A stretch of DNA of 53,293 bases, taken from contig JAOAHO010000016.1 of the NCBI GenBank assembly GCA_026415195.1, positions 1-53,293 of the forward strand. Direction: 5' to 3'. This DNA is from Bacteroidia bacterium (lineage in GTDB: Bacteria > Bacteroidota > Bacteroidia > B-17B0 > Aurantibacillaceae). Made by a program: the position numbers and the translations under genes. Shown here piece after piece: positions 42,534-50,867 of the stretch. How positions within the stretch are numbered: position 1 is the first letter of the stretch; the number at the start of each line of letters is the position of its first letter. Below the pieces are notes generated by a model, which was not told where the DNA came from, searched no databases, and saw only the letters and a list, made by a program, of their open reading frames with translations.

Positions 42534-43043
42534 TTGAAAAACAGCCGATATATCATTTATTCTTTTAATGTGCTGAACCTGATTTTGCTGGCATGCTTTT
42601 TCGAAGTGCTTGCCTATCCTTTTGTCCCCTTCCGATATACCAAAACAGAATGGATTAAGGAAAAAGAGTTTACGTTTGAATTTAACCGCTATTCCAAAAC
42701 ACGGAAATTAATTTCGATGTATGCCCGAGGCAGTACCGGGCGTTCCTATGTACTGATGTGCAAGGGGAAGTCAATATCGGAACTGGACATTAAAACGCCT
42801 TTTTTGTTATACATAAGTGAAGACAGGATCTTCGGATTGCCCGTTAAAGCCATGCCTGAAGGGGTGAATGAAAGTTTTTTGCTGAAGGAATTTGTACCGG
42901 TTATTTTTTTATGTTGCTTTGGAATATTGGTTACCAGTATTCTGTTTTTTTATCATAAAAACCTTTCCGGACAAGTGGCCATATTGTTTTTCATGAACAT
43001 TGCCATTGTGGCCTATTTTATTTATTTGTCGCTAAAAAAATAA
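42534..43043 (+). CDS. Small membrane protein of unknown function
   Basis: The 169-residue protein starts at TTG (42534) with no ATG alternative. It has an N-terminal membrane helix (FNVLNLILLACFFEVLAYPFV) and two C-terminal helices (VIFLCCFGILVTSILFFY, IAIVAYFIYLSL) around an extracytoplasmic region of about 90 residues. Its gene begins 13 bases after the GT2 gene, so the two may act together. The stop is one base from the stop of the convergent DUF1599 gene. I do not recognise a family. Confidence 0.7.
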   Translation: MKNSRYIIYSFNVLNLILLACFFEVLAYPFVPFRYTKTEWIKEKEFTFEFNRYSKTRKLISMYARGSTGRSYVLMCKGKSISELDIKTPFLLYISEDRIFGLPVKAMPEGVNESFLLKEFVPVIFLCCFGILVTSILFFYHKNLSGQVAILFFMNIAIVAYFIYLSLKK

Positions 43044-43044
43044 A

Positions 43045-43587
43045 TTATTCGCCGCGGAGTAAGATCAGGGCAAAAACGGAATAATTCAGTATATCCATAT
43101 AATTGGCTTCCACGCCTTCGCTGATGATGGTTTGCCCTTTGTTGTCTTCAATTTGCTTGATGCGTGCAATTTTCATCAAAATCAGGTCGGTGATGCTGCT
43201 TAGGCGCAAATCGCGCCATGCTTCACCGTAATCGTGGTTTTTTTTCAGCATCAGGTCATAGGTTGCTTTGGCCCAACGGTCGTATCGTTCCACCACTTCG
43301 TCGGCAGGCAATTCCATACGTTCATCGTTGCCCAATTCCAGTTGCATCAGGGCCATCAGGCAATAATTGACAATACCCATATAAGCATCTTCCATGCTTT
43401 CATTCACCAGGGCTACGCCGGTTTCTTCAATGGTTTTAATCCGCTTTGCTTTGATAAATATCTGGTCGGTTATGGATGAAGGGCGCATGTTCCTCCATGC
43501 CGTGCCGTAATCCTTCATTTTTATTAAAAAGGTATCTTTACACTGTTGTATGATGCTCCAATAGGATTGTAAAGTATCTTGTTGCAT
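43045..43587 (-). CDS. DUF1599 protein with two domain copies
   Basis: The 180-residue protein contains two related halves: residues 7-83 with KDYGTAWRNMRPSSITDQIFIKAKRI, and 107-178 with HDYGEAWRDLRLSSITDLILMKIARI, each followed by an acidic helix. This duplication is typical of DUF1599, which is helical and has been grouped with nucleotide-modification-associated domains; no activity is shown here. In many Bacteroidota it neighbours folP, as here, but the genes are divergent. Its ATG (43587-43585) overlaps the folP ATG by two bases. Confidence 0.88.
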   Translation of the reverse strand: MQQDTLQSYWSIIQQCKDTFLIKMKDYGTAWRNMRPSSITDQIFIKAKRIKTIEETGVALVNESMEDAYMGIVNYCLMALMQLELGNDERMELPADEVVERYDRWAKATYDLMLKKNHDYGEAWRDLRLSSITDLILMKIARIKQIEDNKGQTIISEGVEANYMDILNYSVFALILLRGE

Positions 43588-44416
43588 GTATAAATTTCAC
43601 TACAATAATAAGGAATTTGATTTTGATGAGCCAAAAGTGATGGCTATCATCAACCTCACACCCGACAGCTTTTACGATGGCGGAAAATACCTTCATCACT
43701 CCCTGCTTTTGAAAGATGTGGAAGAAAAAATAAATTCCGGGGCCTATATATTGGATTTAGGTGCACAATCCACACGTCCGGGTGCTGAAATGATTTCGGC
43801 AGAAGAGGAATGGAACCGGCTTCGCCCCGCACTAACTGAAATAAGAAAACATTTTAATGATGTCATTATTTCTGTGGATACGTTTCATGGAGCCACTGCA
43901 CAAAGGGCATTGGATTCCGGGGCAGATATGATCAACGATGTTTCGGGATTAAAATGGGACGCTTCACTTCGTGATGTGATTCTAAAATTCCGATGCCCGT
44001 ATGTACTGATGCACTCCAAAGGCACCCCCGAAGTTATGCAAAGCGAATGCGAATATCGTGATGTAGTGCAGGAAGTAAAGAACTATTTTATTTCAGCAGT
44101 GAAAAATTTAAAAGCGATGGGTATTGAGAATATCATTATAGATCCGGGATTCGGCTTTGCCAAAAATATAAGCCAGAATTTTTCACTCCTCAGGAATTTT
44201 CATATTTTTACTCAAATGGGCTATCCCGTGCTTGCCGGTGTTTCAAGAAAAAGCATGATCTATAAAACTTTAGGCACTCATCCGATGGGAGCTTTAAATG
44301 GCACCACCGTTTTGAATACCCTGGCCCTTGAGCAAGGAGCAAGGATATTGAGGGTGCATGATGTGAAAGAGGCCATGGAAGCCATTCAATTATGGAAAGC
44401 GTATGCGAGTGCTTAA
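43586..44416 (+). CDS. folP: Dihydropteroate synthase
   Basis: The 276-residue TIM-barrel enzyme joins p-aminobenzoate to pterin pyrophosphate in folate synthesis and is the sulfonamide target. It has MAIINLTPDSFYDGG near 19-33, YILDLGAQSTRPGAEMI around 54-70, VDTFHGATAQRALDSGADMINDVSG, YVLMHSKGTPEVMQ and IDPGFGFAKN. All pterin-binding motifs look intact. Its ATG shares two bases with the start codon of the divergent DUF1599 gene, so any promoter must lie inside that gene. DUF4159 begins before its stop (14-base overlap). Confidence 0.96.
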   Translation: MYKFHYNNKEFDFDEPKVMAIINLTPDSFYDGGKYLHHSLLLKDVEEKINSGAYILDLGAQSTRPGAEMISAEEEWNRLRPALTEIRKHFNDVIISVDTFHGATAQRALDSGADMINDVSGLKWDASLRDVILKFRCPYVLMHSKGTPEVMQSECEYRDVVQEVKNYFISAVKNLKAMGIENIIIDPGFGFAKNISQNFSLLRNFHIFTQMGYPVLAGVSRKSMIYKTLGTHPMGALNGTTVLNTLALEQGARILRVHDVKEAMEAIQLWKAYASA

Positions 44417-45068
44417 TATCATACTCTGTTTTGTTTTATTTCAATTTAACTTCCGGGCACAATATTCCTGCAAAATTGCGGTAATGAAATATTCAGGGGG
44501 AGGCGACTGGTATGCAAACCTTGAGACATCCCTTCCCAATCTGATTAAATTCTGTAACAAAAACATCAAAACCCGTATTCATCCCGAACAGGCAATTGTG
44601 GAACCTTCCTCACCCGAATTGTTCCAGTATCCCTTTGTCCATATCACCGGACATGGCAACATTGTGTTTAACGCTCAGGAAGTTCAGAATATTCGAAAAT
44701 ATCTTGAGTCAGGCGGTTTTCTCCATGTAAGCGATAATTATGGGTTGGATCAGTATATCCGAAGGGAAATAAAAAAAATATTTCCGGATCAAGAATTAAT
44801 CGAAGTGCCCTATTCACACCCTGTATATCAAAAACCTTATCCATTCCCCAACGGCCTTCCGAAAATCCACGAACACGACAACAAGCCGCCCAAAGGATAC
44901 GGCATTTTTCTTAACGGCAGGTTGGTGCTGTTTTATGATTACGAATGCGACTTGGGCGACGGATGGGAAAACCCTGAGGTTCATAACGACAGCCCGGCTA
45001 CACATGAAAAGGCGCTAAAAATGGGGGCAAACCTAATTCATTATGCGTTTACGGGCTACAATCCTTAA
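44403..45068 (+). CDS. DUF4159 family exported protein
   Basis: The 221-residue protein has a signal peptide (RVLNIILCFVLFQFNFRAQ). The DUF4159 fold follows: VMKYSGGGDWYANLETSLPNLIKFC, VHITGHGNIVFNAQEVQNIRKYLESGGFLHVSDNYG, FPNGLPKIHEH and LNGRLVLFYDYECDLGDGWEN. The fold is related to glutamine-amidotransferase-like and ThuA domains but the nucleophile is not evident. It overlaps folP by 14 bases and the DUF5686 gene by 26. Confidence 0.88.
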   Translation: MRVLNIILCFVLFQFNFRAQYSCKIAVMKYSGGGDWYANLETSLPNLIKFCNKNIKTRIHPEQAIVEPSSPELFQYPFVHITGHGNIVFNAQEVQNIRKYLESGGFLHVSDNYGLDQYIRREIKKIFPDQELIEVPYSHPVYQKPYPFPNGLPKIHEHDNKPPKGYGIFLNGRLVLFYDYECDLGDGWENPEVHNDSPATHEKALKMGANLIHYAFTGYNP

Positions 45069-47508
45069 TTTTTATTTGATTTTTCTGGTGTCGGGAAATT
45101 TATATGCCCAAAAATATTTTTTGGAAGGCACAATTTCCGACAAAAAAGGCGAGCCCCTTCCTTTTGTTCATTTAAGGATTATCCCCGGCAACTACATTAC
45201 CACATCAAATCATGCCGGACAATACAAATTTGTTTTGGCACCCGGCACATTTACGGTGGAATGTTTTCTAACCGGATATAAAAGCCAAAAACTATCCGTT
45301 CAACTTGAAGGTAACAAATTGCTGAATGTTGTAATGGAGGAACAAAATATCCAACTGGCCGAGGTTACGGTGAATGCTTCCGATAATCCGGGTAGGGCCA
45401 TCATGAAAAAGGCCATTAAAAAAAGAAAATATCACAAGGAAAAAACATCATACTACAGTGCCGAAACTTACATTAAAGGCCTGCAGCAATTGACTGATTT
45501 TTCAAGGAAAATAGTGCGCTTCATTGAAAAAGTTAACAAAGAAAAAGTGGATTCTAACCTGCTTAAGGGAATTCTTTATCTGTCTGAAAGCAAAGGTATT
45601 TTCTACCGGGAGGGGGGCACACGTAAAGAAATCATGCTGGCATCCAAAGTAAGCGGAAACAGCAAATCATTCAGCATCAACCGTTATGCTTACATGGATT
45701 ATGATTTCTACGAACCTTTGGTGAATTTGTACGATATCTCGGATAAAAAATTTATTTCCCCATTGCATCCGAATGCTTTAATCTATTATAAGTTCAAACT
45801 GGAAGGAAGTTATTATGACAGGGGAGTGGAAGTGAATAAAATCCAAATCATACCGCGTAACGACAGGGAACCCGTCTTTAACGGTTACATCCATATTCAG
45901 GAAAATTCATGGCGCATCCATGCCCTTGAAGTATTCATAACCAAAAAAAGCGGCATACGGTTTGTGGATACCGTTCGGATTCGCCAGGAATTCTTGCCTC
46001 TATCGGACTCGCTTTGGCTTCCTGCCCAAACCCACCTGAGCTTTGATTTTAATGTGATGGGATTTAAAGGAAACGGTTTTTTTCATGCATTTCTGAAAAA
46101 TCATGTTACAGGAAAGAACTTAATTCCCGACAGCATGGAACACGTAAGATTTAAAATCGTGAATGGTGCCAGGGATAAGGACAGTGCTTTCTGGAATAAA
46201 ACGCGCGAAATTCCTTTGACTGAAAGTGAAAAACGTGATTATATTAAGAAAGACAGCATTGAAGCAATACGAAACAGTCCCCGCTATCTGGACTCCATGG
46301 ACAAAAAAGCAAATCGTTACGGCATAGGTGAGTTTATGTTAGGATACAAAAAGCAAAATACCCGAAAAAAAACATATTGGAATATTCCCGGACTTCTGAA
46401 TGCGGGAATTCAGTACAATACGGTGGAGGGAATTAACATCAGCAATTCACTGCGATATTTTAAAGAATTCGATGACCATCGGGAACTAAGTATTTACGGT
46501 GGTTTCCGGTATGGATTTTCAAACCGGATACCGGGTGCGGAAGCCAATATCCATTATTTATATAACCCTAAAAAATTTTCTTCTTTCTTTATAGATATCC
46601 ACAGCATTCAACGACAGTATAATATCCGAAATCCAATTGATGAACTTGTAAATACGATATACACATTATTTTTGAACAGAAACTACATGAAAACCTATCG
46701 AGAGTCTGGATGTGTGGCTGGATGGTCGTCGGAAGTGGCAAGAGGAATAACATTCGAGCCCATGCTCAAATATGAATATCGTGAGCCATTACGCAACACC
46801 ACCGATTTGCTCATCCGCGACGACCTGAATTTATTATTTACTTCCAACGATCCGCTGAATCCTCATACCGATAATTTGTTGTTTAAGCCTAACCACTTGT
46901 TTCAAACCGATCTGCACTTCAAAATAAGGTTTGCCCAACAATACCAGGAATTGGAAAATGAAAAAAAGAAAATGCGGAGCCCTTATCCGAAATGGAATTT
47001 ACGTATTCGCAAGGCATGGGGGCTGATGCCGTCCTCACCCGACTTTTGGTTGGGTACTACGGAAATTTTCGACGGTTTTTCATTGGGCCTTTTGGGAGAT
47101 TTGAGTTGGAGGATACATGGCGGATATTTTTACAACGTTAAAAAAATCAATTACATGGATTATGGCCACTTTATGGGTAATCAAACCATCATTCAACAGA
47201 AAGAAGGCACGCAGGCTTTTCGTTTGTTGGAATATTACAGGGTGAGCACCAGGGAATATTTCGTGGAGGGGCACATGGAGCATGATTTCGGTGGATTTTT
47301 CCTGAAAAAAATCCCTTTACTGAAATTTCTCCCTGTCAGTGAACTGGCCGGATTTCATATTTTGAACAACAACCGGGCTTCCTATTATTTGGAATGGAAT
47401 GCAGGGATAAAAATTTTCAGATTTCGTGCTGATTTTGTGATGGGTAAGTTGGACACTGAATTGAAATGGAGGAAAGGATTTACGATTGGAGTTTTCAGAA
47501 AGTTTTAA
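45043..47508 (+). CDS. DUF5686 outer-membrane protein with carboxypeptidase-regulatory-like domain
   Basis: The 821-residue protein has a signal peptide (LNFYLIFLVSGNLYAQ). A CarboxypepD_reg-like domain covers about 28-105 (LEGTISDKKGEPLPFVHLRIIPGNY, GQYKFVLAPGTFTVE, LAEVTVNASDNPG). A DUF5686 region of long beta strands follows, ending GFTIGVFRKF with a C-terminal aromatic residue as in outer-membrane barrels. No TonB plug domain or TonB box is apparent. The family is common in Bacteroidota and its role unknown. It overlaps the DUF4159 gene by 26 bases. Confidence 0.88.
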   Translation: MRLRATILNFYLIFLVSGNLYAQKYFLEGTISDKKGEPLPFVHLRIIPGNYITTSNHAGQYKFVLAPGTFTVECFLTGYKSQKLSVQLEGNKLLNVVMEEQNIQLAEVTVNASDNPGRAIMKKAIKKRKYHKEKTSYYSAETYIKGLQQLTDFSRKIVRFIEKVNKEKVDSNLLKGILYLSESKGIFYREGGTRKEIMLASKVSGNSKSFSINRYAYMDYDFYEPLVNLYDISDKKFISPLHPNALIYYKFKLEGSYYDRGVEVNKIQIIPRNDREPVFNGYIHIQENSWRIHALEVFITKKSGIRFVDTVRIRQEFLPLSDSLWLPAQTHLSFDFNVMGFKGNGFFHAFLKNHVTGKNLIPDSMEHVRFKIVNGARDKDSAFWNKTREIPLTESEKRDYIKKDSIEAIRNSPRYLDSMDKKANRYGIGEFMLGYKKQNTRKKTYWNIPGLLNAGIQYNTVEGINISNSLRYFKEFDDHRELSIYGGFRYGFSNRIPGAEANIHYLYNPKKFSSFFIDIHSIQRQYNIRNPIDELVNTIYTLFLNRNYMKTYRESGCVAGWSSEVARGITFEPMLKYEYREPLRNTTDLLIRDDLNLLFTSNDPLNPHTDNLLFKPNHLFQTDLHFKIRFAQQYQELENEKKKMRSPYPKWNLRIRKAWGLMPSSPDFWLGTTEIFDGFSLGLLGDLSWRIHGGYFYNVKKINYMDYGHFMGNQTIIQQKEGTQAFRLLEYYRVSTREYFVEGHMEHDFGGFFLKKIPLLKFLPVSELAGFHILNNNRASYYLEWNAGIKIFRFRADFVMGKLDTELKWRKGFTIGVFRKF

Positions 47509-47549
47509 TCTAAAAAAGTTTAACAAATACTTTCTTTGGTTTTATGTTG

Positions 47550-48347
47550 TTAAATTTTACCATCAAAATATTTCGAAATGCTTATAAATTCCTCCGTATT
47601 CAGTTCCTCGGGCCTCTTTGTAAATAAAGAATTGCCTTTAATGTCATCCAAATCGTTTATTAAATTCTTCAATGAATTTCCCAGCATTTTTCTTCGTTGA
47701 CGGAAAGCAGTTCTTACAAGGTTTTCCCACAACTCCTCATTCAGGCGTTCCACCGTTTTACGAAAACGTTCTAATCTGATTACTCCGCTTTTCACCTTGG
47801 GGGGCGGATGAAAACTACCCTCTTTTACCGTAAACAAATATTCCGCTCGAAAAAATGTTTGCAACAACACACTGAAAATGCCATATGCTTTGCTTTTTGG
47901 AGAAGCGCATACCCGTTCTGCTACTTCCTTCTGAAACATGCCCACCACGCCCATTACCTGTTGGCGGTTCCTGAAAAAATACTCCATCAACTCTCCCGAT
48001 AAATGATAGGGAAAGTTTCCGATAATCCAAAATTCCTTTCCGTCAAAAAGTTCTTCAGGTTTGGTTTTGAGGAAGTCGCCCAAAATGATTTTTTCTTTAT
48101 GTTGAGGATATTCCCGCCATAAAAAATCCACCGACTCTTCATCCACATCGAAGGCCAGAAAATTTTTTCTTTCTAACAAAAAACGGGTCAAAATACCTTT
48201 CCCGGGCCCCACTTCAACAACCGGCAGTTCAGGAACTTCGGGTAGGGATTTCACAATCTTTTCCGCAATACGCAGGTCGGTCAGAAAATGTTGCCCAAGG
48301 TGTTTTTTGGGCCTTACATAAGCATTATGGCTTCGGGAAAAATTCAT
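47550..48347 (-). CDS. rsmA: 16S rRNA dimethyladenosine transferase
   Basis: The 265-residue enzyme (KsgA) dimethylates two adjacent adenines near the 3' end of 16S rRNA during small-subunit assembly. It reads VRPKKHLGQHFLTDLRIAEKIV at the start, then VVEVGPGKGILTRFLLE (SAM motif), the catalytic NFPYHLSG, and VGMFQKEVAERVCASPKSKAYG. The C-terminal helical domain contains RTAFRQRRKMLGNSLK. The start region overlaps the DUF4286 gene by 23 bases. Confidence 0.96.
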   Translation of the reverse strand: MNFSRSHNAYVRPKKHLGQHFLTDLRIAEKIVKSLPEVPELPVVEVGPGKGILTRFLLERKNFLAFDVDEESVDFLWREYPQHKEKIILGDFLKTKPEELFDGKEFWIIGNFPYHLSGELMEYFFRNRQQVMGVVGMFQKEVAERVCASPKSKAYGIFSVLLQTFFRAEYLFTVKEGSFHPPPKVKSGVIRLERFRKTVERLNEELWENLVRTAFRQRRKMLGNSLKNLINDLDDIKGNSLFTKRPEELNTEEFISISKYFDGKI

Positions 48348-48645
48348 GAATCAGTTGTGCATGGGAACGAAAGGCATGGCAGCGGTTTCCGAATTTTAAT
48401 GTGTGCTCGCGCCTCAGGGCATCTGCAAATGCTTTTTCGTAACGTTCAAAATCATCTTTGGAAGCATAAGTGTATTGCACGGAATAAATTACTCCTTCGT
48501 TATCGCTTTGTTCCACCTTGAAAAGCCGGGCATGCAAAAAACATCCCGTTTTCAATACATCGGGTATGTGGGTTTCTGTCATCCATTCCACCCATTCTTG
48601 TTCAACATCTGTAGCTACATGTACTGATACGGCGTAAATGTACAT
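48325..48645 (-). CDS. DUF4286 family protein
   Basis: The ATG at 48645 gives 106 residues with the family-typical opening MYIYAVSVHVATDVEQEWVEWM; upstream in-frame codons would add 14 basic residues and are unlikely. The ferredoxin-like fold is suggested by HIPDVLKTGCFLHARLFKVEQ and VQYTYASKDDFERYEKAFADALRREHTLKFG. Function is unknown. A TAAATTTG -7-type box sits at 48692-48685 on the minus strand, about 40 bases upstream. It overlaps rsmA, a pairing seen in other Bacteroidota. Confidence 0.88.
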   Translation of the reverse strand: MYIYAVSVHVATDVEQEWVEWMTETHIPDVLKTGCFLHARLFKVEQSDNEGVIYSVQYTYASKDDFERYEKAFADALRREHTLKFGNRCHAFRSHAQLIHEFFPKP

Positions 48646-48671
48646 TTGGAAAATTTTGGTTTTTTTTGGCC

Positions 48672-48702
48672 TTTGATGATATGACAAATTTAGGTAAATT
48701 GG
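48672..48702 (+). promoter_or_regulatory. Candidate promoter of the deiminase-like gene
   Basis: TTTG (48672-48675), a 19-base spacer and TAAATTGG (48695-48702), one mismatch from TAnnTTTG. The box ends four bases before the ATG at 48707, so transcription would start at or next to the start codon. A divergent TAAATTTG for the DUF4286 gene overlaps this region. Confidence 0.5.
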
Positions 48703-48706
48703 CTAT

Positions 48707-50464
48707 ATGAAATCCGTAATTACAATTTTATTACTGGTTTGCTCCTGGGCGGTAGCTCAGGATTTACCTATTTGGGAAACTGCCGAAGAAAAAGCCATGC
48801 GCCTCCGCATGATGGAAAACGATGAACTTTTTCATGCCAAATCCTTTGGTATCCCCAATCCTCCGCCTTTTCCAAAACTCAGAAATGCGGCTGAATGGGA
48901 AGAAATCGAATCGCTTATCATCACGTGGACTTCCTATACTTCCATTCTGCGTGAAATCATCAAAGCCGCACAAAATGAATGCAAAATCACCATTATCTGT
49001 TCTGACTCGAATGCCGTAAAAGCAAATCTTACGTCGAATAACATCCCCCTGACTAACCTGCGCTTTGTTATCACCGGATTTAATTCCGTTTGGTGCCGCG
49101 ATTACTCGGGTAATAATGTTTATGGCAACTGGGTTGATACGTTATGCCTGGCCGACTGGATTTACAATCGCCCCACCCGTCCGCTTGATAACGTTACTCC
49201 CAATGCCATAGGGGCTCATTGGAACCTGAATGTATATGACATGACTCAGGCCCCCAACGACCTTATTCACACCGGTGGAAACTACATGAGCGACGGCTGG
49301 GGAACGGCATTTTCATCGCACCTTGTAACGCAGGAAAATCCTTCCAAAACCAATGCGCAGATTGATACCATCATGAAAAAATTCATGGGAATAACACGCT
49401 ATATTAAAATGACCGTACTTCCTTACGACGGCATTCACCACATCGACATGCACATGAAATTGCTTGACGAAGAAACTTTACTGGTGGGGGAATATCCCCC
49501 CGGCATTGCCGATGGGCCTCAAATTGAAGCAAATATTCAATACATTCAGAACAACTTTCTTTCAGTATTTGGTACACCCTATAAAATTGTTCGCATTCCC
49601 ATGCCCATGGACAAAAACGGCAAATGGCCTCATCAGAGCGGTGGCTGGTATTGTACTTATACCAACGGGGTATTTGCCAATAAAACCTTCATCTTTCCCA
49701 CTTATTACACTCAATACGATACCACTGCTTTCCGCATATACAAGCAAAATCTTCCGGGATACAAGCTCGTGGGAATCGATTGTGATAACGGCACTTCCCC
49801 CATCATATCTGCCGGAGGAGCCATTCACTGCATCACGCATTGCGTGCATTCCAAAAATCCGCTTTTGATTTCCACACAGCGCCTAAATCCTCAATGCGAC
49901 ACCGGTTCCTATAAAGTGAAAGCCCGCATTATGAATAAAAGCGGCATCGCCTGGGCAAAGGTTTATTACACTACCGATACCCTTTTGGGTTTTCAAAGCG
50001 TAAACATGGCTCTTACAGACCCTGTCAATAAAGTTTATGAAGGGTTCATTCCTGCCCAGCAGGCCAACAAAACTGTTTATTATTATATTGAAGCACAGGC
50101 CAACAACGGTAAGTTGCAACGCAGGCCCATCACGGCTCCCCTTGGGCGCTTCACCTTTACCATTTCACCATGCAGCCCGATGGGGCTGAATGAAATTTCC
50201 CACAACAGCAGCATGCAGCCCGTATTTCCGAACCCTGCATCCTACATCACCTGCATTCCTTTCACGCTCTCACACCCCGACATGGTTCGGATTGAAATCA
50301 GGGACATCAACGGAAAACTGATTAAAATCGTGGAAGAAAAACAACGGCCGGCAGGGGAAAATAAGGCCTTCTTTTTTGCGAATGAACTTGAAAAAGGGAT
50401 TTATTTCATTCATCTGAATAGCCCCAAAAACGGGCATTTTGTGGAAAAGGTCATTGTGAAATAA
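48707..50464 (+). CDS. Secreted peptidylarginine-deiminase-like / agmatine-deiminase-family protein with T9SS type A tail
   Basis: The 585-residue protein has a signal peptide (VITILLLVCSWAVAQ) and a guanidino-modifying domain at about 55-390. The expected catalytic residues are present: Asp132 in WCRDYSG, His245 and Asp247 in HHIDMH, and nucleophile Cys375 in AIHCITH, with HTGGNYMSDGWG at 188-199. The set matches the arrangement in Porphyromonas gingivalis PPAD and agmatine deiminases. An Ig-like domain (about 395-490) is followed by a T9SS domain from VFPNPASYI near 510 to FVEKVIVK. Likely deiminates arginine in extracellular peptides or proteins, but free-arginine or agmatine substrates cannot be excluded. 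Confidence 0.9.
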   Translation: MKSVITILLLVCSWAVAQDLPIWETAEEKAMRLRMMENDELFHAKSFGIPNPPPFPKLRNAAEWEEIESLIITWTSYTSILREIIKAAQNECKITIICSDSNAVKANLTSNNIPLTNLRFVITGFNSVWCRDYSGNNVYGNWVDTLCLADWIYNRPTRPLDNVTPNAIGAHWNLNVYDMTQAPNDLIHTGGNYMSDGWGTAFSSHLVTQENPSKTNAQIDTIMKKFMGITRYIKMTVLPYDGIHHIDMHMKLLDEETLLVGEYPPGIADGPQIEANIQYIQNNFLSVFGTPYKIVRIPMPMDKNGKWPHQSGGWYCTYTNGVFANKTFIFPTYYTQYDTTAFRIYKQNLPGYKLVGIDCDNGTSPIISAGGAIHCITHCVHSKNPLLISTQRLNPQCDTGSYKVKARIMNKSGIAWAKVYYTTDTLLGFQSVNMALTDPVNKVYEGFIPAQQANKTVYYYIEAQANNGKLQRRPITAPLGRFTFTISPCSPMGLNEISHNSSMQPVFPNPASYITCIPFTLSHPDMVRIEIRDINGKLIKIVEEKQRPAGENKAFFFANELEKGIYFIHLNSPKNGHFVEKVIVK

Positions 50465-50468
50465 CCTG

Positions 50469-50867
50469 ATGGAATTCTTTTTGTTACTTCTTTTGATGGC
50501 CTTTTGCGGAGGCATCGGGTGGATGCTGGCAAAAGTTCTTAACCTTAACGGAAAAGTTTGGTTTTGGATATGTTTCTTCTTCATGATTTACGGTATAGGA
50601 GCTGAAATTATCTATTTCCTTATCAAGAAATTAATTGGGTTTAGCACTTCAGCAGGTGAAACTCAAACGACAGAAGAAAAACCAAAGGGCGGTATATGCG
50701 GAACTTTGGCTTTAGGTTGCGTACTGGTGGTAACCATAATATTTATGGCTATTTTGTTTTTAGTGATAGGGATAGATATTTACTTAATGGTGCTGTCTCG
50801 GGATACCCATCTCATTTTGAAAAACTTGAATGAATTAATTGATAAAATCAACAATAAAGTGCCTTAG
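50469..50867 (+). CDS. Small membrane protein of unknown function
   Basis: The 132-residue protein contains three hydrophobic helices (about 2-20, 32-52, 79-103) and a polar middle with EEKPKGG. No family is recognised. It begins four bases after the deiminase-like gene and its stop (TAG) overlaps the stop (TAA) of convergent hutI in the string TTAG. Confidence 0.6.
   Translation: MEFFLLLLLMAFCGGIGWMLAKVLNLNGKVWFWICFFFMIYGIGAEIIYFLIKKLIGFSTSAGETQTTEEKPKGGICGTLALGCVLVVTIIFMAILFLVIGIDIYLMVLSRDTHLILKNLNELIDKINNKVP

Noticed and set aside
47519-47554. Inverted repeat TTTAACAA-N20-TTGTTAAA between DUF5686 and rsmA
   Set aside because: Pure AT arms with a long loop and part of it inside rsmA; too weak to call a terminator, though it may contribute.
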